From: Fen-1359 sp963710355
GTDB taxonomy: Bacteria > Planctomycetota > Phycisphaerae > Sedimentisphaerales > Anaerobacaceae
Direction: 5' to 3'
Length of the DNA stretch: 64,000 nt
Assembly: GCA_963710355.1 (NCBI GenBank)
Contig: CAVPZU010000003.1
Location: 930,001 to 994,000, forward strand
The position numbers were made by a program, and so were the translations under genes. Shown here piece after piece: positions 16,227 to 24,417 of this stretch. Position 1 is the first letter of the stretch. Each line of letters opens with the position of its first letter. Under the pieces are notes generated by a model. It saw only the letters and a program-made list of their open reading frames with translations. It searched no databases and was not told the origin of the DNA.

Positions 16227-17524
16227 TGAGTTTGCCCTTATCACAATCATATTCGGATGTTATGAACCAATTGAGCGATTCTGTGCAAAACAAGAGTGCG
16301 CAAATGCTCGAATTGCTCAGACATTCCATTCAAATAGAAAGTTTAAGCGGCCAGGAGGGTCGTTTTACCGGATTTATACAAGATTGGGCGAAAAAAGAAG
16401 GATTTGAGACCGATTTATGGGAATCAGACGAAAAACAAATTTGTAATCAGGGTCAGGTCAGCTGTAACCATATTCCTATATCAGGCAGACCAACACTAGT
16501 GGTACGTCTGGGCGGCAGGGGCAGTGGTCCGAAGCTCATGCTGAATGCTCATTCGGATGTGGTTTGTCCCGGCGCACTTGAAAACTGGAAAGTCAAACCC
16601 TTTGATGGCGTCTGGCAAGACGGCAAAGTTTATGGCCGGGGCGCATGCGACGCGAAAGGGCCTCTTGTTGCAGGATTATGGGCAATGGTGGCGGTGCGTC
16701 AAAGTCTTCCTCGCGGGCTGGCCGGTGATATAATGCTGGAATTGGTTCCAGGGGAGGAAGATTGCGTTGGTATAGGAACAATGACAAGCATAACCAGGGG
16801 CTACAGCGCCGATGCGGCAATAGTACTTGAGCCTACCGAAAATATCCCCCGGCGTGCTTCTCGCGGCGGTCTGCGATTTGGAATAAACTGCAGAGGCAAG
16901 GCGGTTCACGGCACCGTTAAGTGGCTGGGCAAAGACGCGATTGTAAAAATGCGGAAAGTACTCGATGCGCTCGATATTCTCCAGCAGCGTTGGAATGATA
17001 GGAAAGCCGACCCCCTTTTCGCCAATTACCCGATTACCAGACCCATCACTGTTGACAAGATTACAGGAGGCAAATGGCAGGGAATGGTCTGCGATGAATG
17101 CCGTTGTCAAGGGTATATTGAACTGCTGCCTATGGATGAACATACCCAATGGAAAAACCTTTTTATCGACGAATTGAACAAATTAGTTGGCACCGATGGC
17201 GTGGAGATTTACTTCGGCGAGGAGTATTTGGGGCATATTACCCCTGCGGAAAATAATATATGCACTGCTGCGGAAGCCGTTATGAAATCTATAAGCGGCA
17301 AGGACAAGGCATTAAAATGGGACGGATGGTCAGGATTTAACTCGGGATGCGAGGCAGGAGTCCGGGCAAATCTTGAAGGGACCGCGACTCTTGTATGGGG
17401 TCCGGGTAGTGTATCCCAGGCGCACGCCCCCGATGAGTTTGTCAACTTCAATGATGTTGAAACGGCTGCCGAACTGATAGTAAAACTTATCGTTTACTGG
17501 TCAAATATGACGAGGCAGAAATGA
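16223..17524 (+). CDS. M20-family metallopeptidase (ArgE/DapE/ACY1-like)
   Basis: 433 residues with GAGGAAG before the start. Zinc-ligand motifs are in order: LNAHSDVV (His, near residue 110), GRGACDAKGP (bridging Asp), PGEEDCVGIG (catalytic and bridging Glu), VLEPTEN (Glu/Asp ligand) and QAHAPDEFV near the end (His ligand). A dimerisation insert starts around GINCRGKAVHGTVKW. Such enzymes remove N-acyl or N-succinyl groups from amino acids. In this operon it could trim a protecting group or amide made by the ligase gene, but that is inference. Coupled by overlapping ATGA to both neighbours. Confidence 0.88.
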   Translation: MMSLPLSQSYSDVMNQLSDSVQNKSAQMLELLRHSIQIESLSGQEGRFTGFIQDWAKKEGFETDLWESDEKQICNQGQVSCNHIPISGRPTLVVRLGGRGSGPKLMLNAHSDVVCPGALENWKVKPFDGVWQDGKVYGRGACDAKGPLVAGLWAMVAVRQSLPRGLAGDIMLELVPGEEDCVGIGTMTSITRGYSADAAIVLEPTENIPRRASRGGLRFGINCRGKAVHGTVKWLGKDAIVKMRKVLDALDILQQRWNDRKADPLFANYPITRPITVDKITGGKWQGMVCDECRCQGYIELLPMDEHTQWKNLFIDELNKLVGTDGVEIYFGEEYLGHITPAENNICTAAEAVMKSISGKDKALKWDGWSGFNSGCEAGVRANLEGTATLVWGPGSVSQAHAPDEFVNFNDVETAAELIVKLIVYWSNMTRQK

Positions 17525-18897
17525 GTAATTTCTCGAAAGCTTCTGCTAATTACGGCATCGAAAATTATAAACAACTGAAATTATCCCGCTCATGGTTCGA
17601 AAGGGCAAAGCGTGTATTGGCGGGAGGAATCAGCAGTTCTGCCAGAGCGGTGTCAACTGGGGCTGTTTCGCATCCGCTCTACATTGCTCGCGGACATGGG
17701 TCAAAGATATGGGATGTCGATGGAAATGAGTTTATAGACTACCTTCTCAGTTACGGCAGTGTTATTTTAGGTCACAGCAATCCCGGACTCAGTAAGGTTT
17801 TGAAAGAACAAATAGATTTAGGGACAATGTTCGGCACCTGCAATACCGTAGAGGTAGAGCTTGCCGAGCAGATATGTCAAATGGTTCCTTCGGCAGAACT
17901 GGTGCGTTTTGCCAATTCCGGTTCGGAGGCTCTTTGCGGTGCTATCCGTGCAGCCCGCGGTTTTACCGGAAAAAATAAACTGGTAAAATTTGAGGGACAC
18001 TATCACGGCTGGATGGATATTTTAGCTATCAGTAACCGGCCTACCTTGAAAGAGGCTGGTCCACTGGAGACTCCATTGGCACAGCCGCACTCTTTGGGGA
18101 TGTCGCCAAGCGTATTGGCCGATGTACTGATTTGTCCGTGGAACGAACCACAAATTTTGTTAAATTTGTTAGACGCTCATAAGAATGAGATTGCGGCTAT
18201 TCTCGCCGAACCTATAGTGGCCAATAACGCCTGTATTATGCCGGCGCCGGGTTATCTTGAATTTTTGCGTGAGCAATGTACAAAGCATAATATCGTTTTA
18301 ATTTTTGACGAGATAGTTACCGGCTTTCGTGTCGCAGCAGGCGGCGCTCAGGAATTGTTTGGTGTGGATTCCGACATAACGGTTTACAGCAAAGCGCTGG
18401 GCGGAGGGATGCCAATCAGCGCATTTGCCGGCAGAAAACATATTATGGATGTTGTAGCCGCCAATCGTGCCAAACACGGCGGCACCTATAACGGCAATCC
18501 AATCTCTGCAAGCTCCGCCTTATACACACTAAAAATGCTGGCACAGCCGGCCGTGCAAAAGCAAATTCGCGATACAGGCGAACTGATTATGGAAGCCCTT
18601 CGCCGAACGGCGAAGGATAATAAAGTACCTTGTGTTGTGCAGGGAGCAGGGTCTATGTTTCAGGTGATCTTTACTTCTGACGGTAAAACACCTCGTCATT
18701 ACCGCGACTTATTGAAAGCTGATACCGCACGTTTTACAGCCTTCTGTAATTCTCTTTTCGAGCAGGGAACCTATATCAACAGGTCGGGGCTGGCTTGCTG
18801 GTTTGTTTCGGCGGCACATACTGCTGAAGATGTGGAATTAACGTTATCCGCCATCGATGCGGCAATGCGGTCGGTTGCCGAAAATAGAGGTGCATAA
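17521..18897 (+). CDS. Class III aminotransferase, glutamate-1-semialdehyde 2,1-aminomutase-like
   Basis: 458 residues, starting inside the stop of the M20 gene. PLP-fold motifs: VDGNEFIDYLLSYGSVILGH, SGSEALCGAIRAARG (phosphate binding), EGHYHGWMD, IVLIFDEIVTGFRVA (Asp that holds the pyridine N) and TVYSKALGGGMPISAFAG (PLP lysine). Overall order and length match HemL-like aminomutases. The operon context, with no tetrapyrrole genes, makes a role in modifying another 2-amino or 1-amino intermediate more likely than haem synthesis. Related proteins occur in polysaccharide and natural-product clusters. Confidence 0.88.
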   Translation: MSNFSKASANYGIENYKQLKLSRSWFERAKRVLAGGISSSARAVSTGAVSHPLYIARGHGSKIWDVDGNEFIDYLLSYGSVILGHSNPGLSKVLKEQIDLGTMFGTCNTVEVELAEQICQMVPSAELVRFANSGSEALCGAIRAARGFTGKNKLVKFEGHYHGWMDILAISNRPTLKEAGPLETPLAQPHSLGMSPSVLADVLICPWNEPQILLNLLDAHKNEIAAILAEPIVANNACIMPAPGYLEFLREQCTKHNIVLIFDEIVTGFRVAAGGAQELFGVDSDITVYSKALGGGMPISAFAGRKHIMDVVAANRAKHGGTYNGNPISASSALYTLKMLAQPAVQKQIRDTGELIMEALRRTAKDNKVPCVVQGAGSMFQVIFTSDGKTPRHYRDLLKADTARFTAFCNSLFEQGTYINRSGLACWFVSAAHTAEDVELTLSAIDAAMRSVAENRGA

Positions 18898-18920
18898 TAG
18901 AGGCGCAATCGCCATAGAAA

Positions 18921-20279
18921 ATGTTTAATCTAAATGATATTTTAATTCGTAAACTTTCACCGCCCAGCCTTGCTTGGCTGGTTCGCAAGATGCCTGTTTC
19001 GGCGCTGCGAGTTTTCGCCAACCGGCAATTTCGTGAAACCCTGCAATGGGTTAATAAACACTCCCCATTTTATCGCCGTGTTTTTGCAGAACGCGGTATA
19101 GATATCCGGGCAATCCGAAAACCCGAAGAGTTGGGTGATTTTTATACTACCCCGGAAGACCTTACAGTCAATCCTGCGGATTTTATATGCCAAAAGCCCT
19201 CGATTGTTTTTGAATCTTCCGGTACCAGCGGCAAAAACAAACAGATTTATTACACAGAACAGGAAATGCGAAACACCGGAACTTCTACTGCGGCAGGATA
19301 CCTTCTTATGGGGCTAAACTCAACAGACCGTGTTGCCAACGCGTTCGATTTTTCAATATGGATTCCAGGTATGATTTGCCATTACGGTTTAATGGCCGCA
19401 GGGATTTTTTCACTTGATTTCGGCAAAGTTGACCCAATCGAAGTCTATCGCCGGTTGAAAGAGTATCGTTTTACAGCAGTATTTGGCGAGCCGACATGGC
19501 TAATTCGATTGACTGAGTTAGCCGAACAAATGGGGCCCTATCCCTTAAAGATGATTCTGGGCGCAGCCGAAGAAATGCCGCCGGACGCAATCCCGTGGAT
19601 GGAAAAAGTCTGGTCGCCTGCGAAGGTAAAAATGTCTTATGGCAGTGTGGAATTGGGCGGCGGAATGGGGTTTCAGCCCTGTGAATGCAGGGACGGTTAT
19701 CATCTTGACGTCATCGGTTATCTGCCGGAAGTAATAGAACCAGATAAAAACGGTTATGGCGAGTTAGTCTTTACCACACTAAACCGCAGGACTATGCCTT
19801 TGGTTCGTTATCGCACCCGCGACGTATCAAAAATATATGATGAAAAATGTTCGTGCGGACTTCCGCTTCCGCGAATGAGTAGGCTCCGAGGACGCCGCGA
19901 TGAAATTACCGTATGCGCGGGCGGCAATATTTATCCGCAGATGTTTGAAAAAATAATGAGCCCTATTGTAAACCCGTCCCTTGACTGGCAGGTGGTTCTC
20001 AAACTGGAGGGTATTCGCGAGGTGATGGAAATTCATATAGAATCGAGTCTTTCAGATAAACAGGTTGTCGAGGACCAGTTGCATCAGCAGATAGCACGGC
20101 AATACCCTGATTTGATGAAAAACCTTGCACTGGGAATTTTTGAGATTAGAACGCTGCTGCATCACATCGGTTCACTGCGCAAAGGTCATAAACTTAAGCG
20201 AATAGTTGATAAACGATATGTGCCGGAAGAACCGGAAGATGCAAAGGAAAGTTTTTCAGTTGAGCATAAAGGAGAATAA
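18921..20279 (+). CDS. PaaK/CapK-like AMP-forming ligase
   Basis: 452 residues. The adenylation-domain core motif is VFESSGTSGKNKQIYYT (near residue 100), followed by a second ATP-site region around KMILGAAEEMPPDAIPW and MSYGSVELGGGMGFQPC, then LVFTTLNRRTMPLVRYRTRD and the hinge-type RLRGRRDEITVCAGGNIYPQ. Phenylacetate-CoA ligase relatives activate carboxylates as acyl-adenylates and pass them to CoA or amines. The Cys-rich ECRDG...KCSCGLP stretch is typical of the PaaK branch. Twenty-three bases after the aminomutase gene and in the same operon. Confidence 0.82.
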   Translation: MFNLNDILIRKLSPPSLAWLVRKMPVSALRVFANRQFRETLQWVNKHSPFYRRVFAERGIDIRAIRKPEELGDFYTTPEDLTVNPADFICQKPSIVFESSGTSGKNKQIYYTEQEMRNTGTSTAAGYLLMGLNSTDRVANAFDFSIWIPGMICHYGLMAAGIFSLDFGKVDPIEVYRRLKEYRFTAVFGEPTWLIRLTELAEQMGPYPLKMILGAAEEMPPDAIPWMEKVWSPAKVKMSYGSVELGGGMGFQPCECRDGYHLDVIGYLPEVIEPDKNGYGELVFTTLNRRTMPLVRYRTRDVSKIYDEKCSCGLPLPRMSRLRGRRDEITVCAGGNIYPQMFEKIMSPIVNPSLDWQVVLKLEGIREVMEIHIESSLSDKQVVEDQLHQQIARQYPDLMKNLALGIFEIRTLLHHIGSLRKGHKLKRIVDKRYVPEEPEDAKESFSVEHKGE

Positions 20280-20302
20280 TAGTTGCCTTTAAAAAGAAAG
20301 TA

Positions 20303-20992
20303 GTGCTCATTATAGGCGACAGCGTGACGCTTGGCGCTCTAAATGTTCGTAATAGCAGAGTGGTCGAATATGTAAAGGAGCCTTATGTTAAACTGCTTAT
20401 GAAGGACCTGCCGGACATACATTTTGAGATTAACGCCACGGTGCGCCGTACCACAACCCAAACGCTGACAATAATTGATTCGCTGCTAAACAGTTTCAAA
20501 CCTTGTGTAACAGTAATAATCCTAGGCGGCAACGATGCAGACATTGATTGGCGAAGATTTGCCGTCAGCAAGGGAAAAATTGTTATACATTCTATTTTGG
20601 TTGAGCAATATACAAGCAATCTTAAACAGTTAATACGGAAAATACGAAACGCCGATTCCGTAGCAGTTCTGACAGACACTCCGGGACAGAATGTCGATAT
20701 GCGAGGGCTTTATCTATCGCAGATTCTCAAAAGGAATATCTCAATGTTGATAGATAATAGCGGAGGACAGCAGACCTCAGACGACATCCATAATCACTAT
20801 GATAAGGCTATCCGCAGTGTAGCCGAAAAAACCAAGACTGATTTGGCGCTGTATGGCGAGGTGCTGGCTTCTTATCCGCCGCAAAAAGTCTTTGGCCCTG
20901 ATGGAGTTCATCCGAATGAAATGGGGCATCGTCTCATAGCACAAACATTGTTACCGGTTATTGCCAGAGCCTGCGGGAGAGCATATCCTTAA
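20303..20992 (+). CDS. SGNH/GDSL-type hydrolase
   Basis: About 229 residues. Block I is LIIGDSVTLGAL (nucleophile Ser), block III is ILGGNDADIDW, and block V is GPDGVHPNEMGH (Asp and His), a complete catalytic set. Members hydrolyse or form esters on sugars, lipids or carriers. The GTG at 20303 is only a working start: the frame stays open upstream through AFKKKVV, where an AAAGGAG lies at 20269, so a few residues may be missing. Last gene of the operon; the convergent FemAB-like gene ends 435 bases further on. Confidence 0.8.
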   Translation: MLIIGDSVTLGALNVRNSRVVEYVKEPYVKLLMKDLPDIHFEINATVRRTTTQTLTIIDSLLNSFKPCVTVIILGGNDADIDWRRFAVSKGKIVIHSILVEQYTSNLKQLIRKIRNADSVAVLTDTPGQNVDMRGLYLSQILKRNISMLIDNSGGQQTSDDIHNHYDKAIRSVAEKTKTDLALYGEVLASYPPQKVFGPDGVHPNEMGHRLIAQTLLPVIARACGRAYP

Positions 20993-21427
20993 TCTCTACA
21001 AGAACGTGCTCATTTCGAACGAAAACTTAAGAGCATCGAATACTCTTAAAATTCAAAGTCATCCTCAAAGGCCGTCTGAAAATCATAAACGTCATTGAAG
21101 TCGAAAATCAGAATATTAACTTGTTAAAGAGCAAAGAGTTAATAGCTGATTATATTTGCACCGCATGGGCTCGAATGCAATTTTGCGCTGCAAGCGGACT
21201 GCTGGCAGTAGGTAAAGTCAAACAGTGAGAATCTCCCTTGAGTCACTTTCAATAAATTTAAGAAAAACTACGGAATGCTTATATCATACTTTGTTAAAAT
21301 ATGCAAGCATAATGGGTAGTGCACTTGCGGCATTTTGTATTTTTGGATACGCCCCGGCCATTTATAATTTTCCAGCTAATTCGCGACAGCTGACGGTCTC
21401 GGTGATGTGTTCGGATTTGATGGATTG
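20993..21427. other. Spacer between convergent operons
   Basis: No supported gene. A frame at 21225-21431 has no ribosome binding site or recognisable motif. No clear terminator hairpin with a T-run was found for either operon. Confidence 0.4.
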
Positions 21428-22600
21428 TTAATCAGCTATCAGGTCGTTGCCTTTCGCGTGGAGGTATTCCTTCAGGTCGTCATCGAGACTTGCCAAGTTC
21501 ACCCGGCTGGCGCATCTGGCAAAGAGCGCATGGATTAGCCGGCTACGGTGTTTGCAATAGTGCGTCAGCGGCACTATCTGATGGCCCAAGGCCAGTTTGA
21601 CCCTGTAGCCTGTCTGTCCGCTCTGGATTTCACTGGCGCCGCAGCCCAAAGCCCACTGCACGGCCTGCTCCCACAGCCGGAAATAGAGGTACCACTTTTC
21701 GCCGAGGCTGTAATCAAACCCTACGAATTTATTTATGACCCGTCTTGCGAGGCGGAAACAGAGCATAAAGGCTGCCAGTTTGTTCGTCTGCGACTGCCGC
21801 ATAAGGATGAAATACGACGGCTCCTGGCGGGCAATGAGCCGGAAAAATTCAGGCGTTAGTCTTTCAAACTTGGTCTTACCCTTCAAATAAGTTTGCCAAA
21901 AGAGATTGAAAATTTCCTTCAGCGTCGCTTCGTCCGGCTGCTGCACAATTTCGGTGGTCAACTCGCCCGCTTGTTTGCCGAGCCGCAGCTTTTTTCTAAA
22001 ATTATGTCTTTGCGAGCCTTTCATCGTTGATAGGTACGCCTCGAAATTGCCGTCCGGCAGTGACACGACGGTGCCGGGATAGCCGACAACCTTGAAAAGT
22101 CCGTGTGAGCAGCTTATCGACTGAAGTTCGGTCTGGCACGAGCGGGGGAAATCCTTCCAGACGACCATTGATGCTCTCTCCTGACGGGCCTTGCGTGTCA
22201 GAGAGTCCTGCAGTGCGGGGGCGACTTGGGCAAGTGAGATTCCCGGGAACAAGCCGACCGTACCTTCATCGGAACAAGGCGAGCCTACACAGAGCATCCG
22301 TTTGTATCGCAGAAAGCCACAGAAGTGGCCTGCGAGTCGTATCAATTTTGCAATAAGTGGCGTTGCGACTATGTCTAACGGAACATCCATGAGGAACGTC
22401 GGGACAATTCCAACCGGCTGGCCTTCGCGTTCAATCAGGCCGTAAAAGAAGGTGAATTGCGATTCGAGCTTTGCACGTTCAAGCGACTGGTACCACCACA
22501 GCCCCTCGAGCGGCGGTACAAAACATTGTGCCCAGTGTTCGGCGGGAATCTGCAGGGTAGAAGAAAGCCAGCGAACCGAAATGTCTCCTGAGATGTTCAT
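21428..22600 (-). CDS. FemAB-like / GNAT acyltransferase
   Basis: 390 residues from the ATG at 22600, whose A is also the last base of the previous gene's TGA (TGATG). The central part (about 190-350) has the Acetyltransf_6/FemAB pattern: KGSQRHNFRKKLRLGKQAG, then IFNLFWQTYLKGKTKFERL, ESYFIL-like QEPSYFILMRQS and KFVGFDYSLGEKWYLYFRLW. Such enzymes transfer aminoacyl or acyl groups to peptidoglycan, polysaccharide or small molecules and appear in PEP-CTERM-associated loci. Co-transcribed with two small multidrug-resistance-like membrane subunits, so product export or envelope modification is likely. Substrate unknown. Confidence 0.75.
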   Translation of the reverse strand: MNISGDISVRWLSSTLQIPAEHWAQCFVPPLEGLWWYQSLERAKLESQFTFFYGLIEREGQPVGIVPTFLMDVPLDIVATPLIAKLIRLAGHFCGFLRYKRMLCVGSPCSDEGTVGLFPGISLAQVAPALQDSLTRKARQERASMVVWKDFPRSCQTELQSISCSHGLFKVVGYPGTVVSLPDGNFEAYLSTMKGSQRHNFRKKLRLGKQAGELTTEIVQQPDEATLKEIFNLFWQTYLKGKTKFERLTPEFFRLIARQEPSYFILMRQSQTNKLAAFMLCFRLARRVINKFVGFDYSLGEKWYLYFRLWEQAVQWALGCGASEIQSGQTGYRVKLALGHQIVPLTHYCKHRSRLIHALFARCASRVNLASLDDDLKEYLHAKGNDLIAD

Positions 22601-22968
22601 CAGCTTATTGTGATCAGTAACGTACCTCCAACAATCAGCATCACACCCAGCCATCGTCGCAGGCCAACGCGTTCCTTTAATAACAGCCGGCATAGCACCA
22701 TTATAACTACCAGTTCGAGACCACCAATGGGGTAGGCGAGGCTGACATCCAGCGTTTTCAATGCGAAGGTCCAGCAAAGCCCCTCCACCACGAAGCAGAC
22801 GATGCCCAAACTAATCCATTTGTATTGTTTCAAGGCCAATCGTAAAACTGACAGAACTGTCTGGCTGTAATGGCCGAAATCCGCGGCTTGTTTGAACGCA
22901 ATATGGCCAAAACTTTCGGTTATGACCGAGCCCAAAACCAGAAGCAATCCGGGGAGGCGTTCAATCAT
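22600..22968 (-). CDS. Small DMT/SMR-type membrane transporter subunit B
   Basis: 122 residues with four predicted membrane helices: LPGLLLVLGSVITESFGHIA, WISLGIVCFVVEGLCWTFAL, VSLAYPIGGLELVVIMVLCR and WLGVMLIVGGTLLITI. The second and third helices carry the SLAYPIGG motif typical of SMR/EamA half-transporters. The start at 22968 overlaps the upstream gene by ATGA; the longer frame to 22992 is inside it. Short and paired with a second subunit, it resembles heterodimeric ArnE/ArnF-like flippases. Confidence 0.8.
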   Translation of the reverse strand: MIERLPGLLLVLGSVITESFGHIAFKQAADFGHYSQTVLSVLRLALKQYKWISLGIVCFVVEGLCWTFALKTLDVSLAYPIGGLELVVIMVLCRLLLKERVGLRRWLGVMLIVGGTLLITIS

Positions 22969-23417
22969 AACGTGGTCTCCTGCATCCGGCAAGTCGCAGG
23001 GCCAGCTTTAGTGTGGTGGTCAGTGCCGCTGATGAACCAGACTCCGACGAGAATCATCGAGATGCCTGCCATTCGCGTCAGACCTACATGCTCACCGAAA
23101 AATACCGCAGAGCAGGCGGCCACGGAGACGAAACTCAAGGCGGTGATCGGTTGGGCGTAGCTGAGGTCGGCCTTTGCAAGCAAAAGAATCCAGCAGAGAA
23201 ATTGGGCAGCAAAGAAGGTCAGCAGTAGATAAAACATCGGCTGAGCCCCAACTGTGCGTATCGTTTCCATGAAACCCGCCGACTCCGGCACAGCAAGGAC
23301 GGCAGATTTCCACACCATCTGCACGGCTGTGTCCATCGCGACGGTAACGGCCAAACTCAACCAGACCACACGCGGAACCTTCGAGATGATATTTTCGGCT
23401 TGCGGGGGATTTTCCAT
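22965..23417 (-). CDS. Small DMT/SMR-type membrane transporter subunit A
   Basis: 150 residues from the ATG at 23417 (weak GGTGG site). Four helices are predicted: VVWLSLAVTVAMDTAVQMVW, PMFYLLLTFFAAQFLCWILL, SYAQPITALSFVSVAACSAV and ARMAGISMILVGVWFI-like. The SYAQPITAL stretch corresponds to SLAYPIGGL in the partner subunit. First gene of the minus-strand trio. The pair may move a lipid-linked or cationic small molecule across the inner membrane for the FemAB-like transferase; this is inferred from gene order. Confidence 0.8.
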   Translation of the reverse strand: MENPPQAENIISKVPRVVWLSLAVTVAMDTAVQMVWKSAVLAVPESAGFMETIRTVGAQPMFYLLLTFFAAQFLCWILLLAKADLSYAQPITALSFVSVAACSAVFFGEHVGLTRMAGISMILVGVWFISGTDHHTKAGPATCRMQETTL

Positions 23418-23539
23418 ACGCACCACCAATCAACACTAACAAGACTACCAAGCGTGGAGTACAAAAATATATAGCTACTCTTAACTATGCTTACACAATA
23501 CCTTTTAATCCTTGAAAAATCAAGTATTTATGATAAACA

Positions 23540-23852
23540 TTGCTGATGAAAAATGAAACGAATCAAAATACTGCTAACAGCTGGTTAAATGTACCGATCA
23601 TAGCAACGATTACTCGGCTATTGTGCCGGGAACTAACACTTCAGAACGAATATCTTCGCCATGAAAATAAGATTCTCAAATCCAAGATAAAAAAGCGTAT
23701 TGTCTTTATAGATGATGAGCGGCGAACATTGATTGATACTGCACTGGCTATGGGCAGGAATTTGATGGAGCAAGTGGTCACTATTGTTGAACCTAAAACA
23801 ATTTTGGCCTGGCAACTAAAACTTGAAAATGAAAAATGGGACTATTCAGACA
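23540..23852 (+). pseudogene. DDE transposase, N-terminal fragment
   Basis: The first about 104 codons of an integrase-core transposase: ITRLLCRELTLQNEYLRHEN, then DDERRTLIDTALAMGRNLME and TILAWQLKLENEKWDYS, a conserved N-terminal region of this family. The frame then runs into the element-end repeat at 23853, so the catalytic core is missing. Together with the C-terminal fragment at 24123 it brackets two inserted repeats. Confidence 0.7.
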
Positions 23853-23967
23853 TGTACGTCGTCAGCAAAAATGAGACAAATTTGCCTTTGAATTAGGAAA
23901 CGGTTTCGGCTACTGTTACGGTGACTCTATACGTCTCAAACTGTGCCACTTTTGCTGACGTCAGACA
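23853..23967 (+). repeat. DDE-element MITE-like copy 3 (both ends present)
   Basis: Starts TGTACGTCGTCAGCAAAAAT, keeps AATTAGGAAACGG, and ends AACTGTGCCACTTTTGCTGA plus CGTCAGACA. It thus has left end and right end with almost no interior, which is the structure of a non-autonomous derivative of the element whose ends are at 5793 and 7446. Confidence 0.75.
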
Positions 23968-23980
23968 ATATTTTGAACTC

Positions 23981-24104
23981 GGATATATAAAATGTTTGCA
24001 TTTTCTAAGAATTTTTTAAGTCTTTGATATTACAAATCTTATAGATGTGCAATTTTTGAGATTTTACACGTTACCGAGTCTTTGGGTTGTAGCTTGGTTG
24101 TAGG
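23981..24104 (+). repeat. GTTGTA repeat family, core copy 5
   Basis: Begins GGATATATAAAATGTTTGCA and ends GGGTTGTAGCTTGGTTGTAG, with the two GTTGTA units 11 bases apart. It lies between the two halves of the broken DDE transposase, directly after the MITE-like copy. Confidence 0.75.
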
Positions 24105-24122
24105 TGCTAAGACACCCATGGC

Positions 24123-24308
24123 GTCAGTATTAATAAGGAACTTGTCAGATTTGTTGGTTGATATAACAGCAACAGATACCATCATGTCATCGGCAATTTC
24201 GCATCTGATGACGTTTATTATAGCTGGCGTGAGCGGGTTTTAAAAAGGCGTGCCGAATTAAAAAGAAAAACAATTCTTGCAAGGAAAAAGTATAGCAGTA
24301 AAATCTAA
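24123..24308 (+). pseudogene. DDE transposase, C-terminal fragment with internal stop
   Basis: The frame reads NKELVRFVG, a TGA, then YNSNRYHHVIGN, SDDVYYSWRERVLKRR and LARKKYSSKI before its stop. It aligns with the fragment at 7173-7415 (EKFVTYYNSIRYHEAIGN, DDVYFGRRNQILRKR). The internal stop replaces a residue in the conserved FVxYYN stretch. No start or catalytic core remains. Confidence 0.7.
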
Positions 24309-24320
24309 ACAACAGGAGTT

Positions 24321-24374
24321 GAAATCGTCTCCTAATTGAGAACTAATTTTGTCTTATTTTTGCTGGAAACGTAC
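24321..24374 (-). repeat. DDE-element end repeat, inverted diverged copy
   Basis: The reverse complement reads GTACGTTTCCAGCAAAAATA, then AATTAGGAGACGATTTC, the same pattern as the left ends at 271, 5793 and 23853. It follows the transposase C-terminal fragment, as expected for the far end of that older element. Confidence 0.65.
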
Positions 24375-24417
24375 CTTTACAAGGTAAAGACGGTTTACAT
24401 TCAAAGTGTCCTAAAAC

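Noticed and set aside
21225..21431. 68-codon frame between the convergent operons
   Set aside because: No start signal, no family features; ends by overlapping the FemAB-like gene stop.
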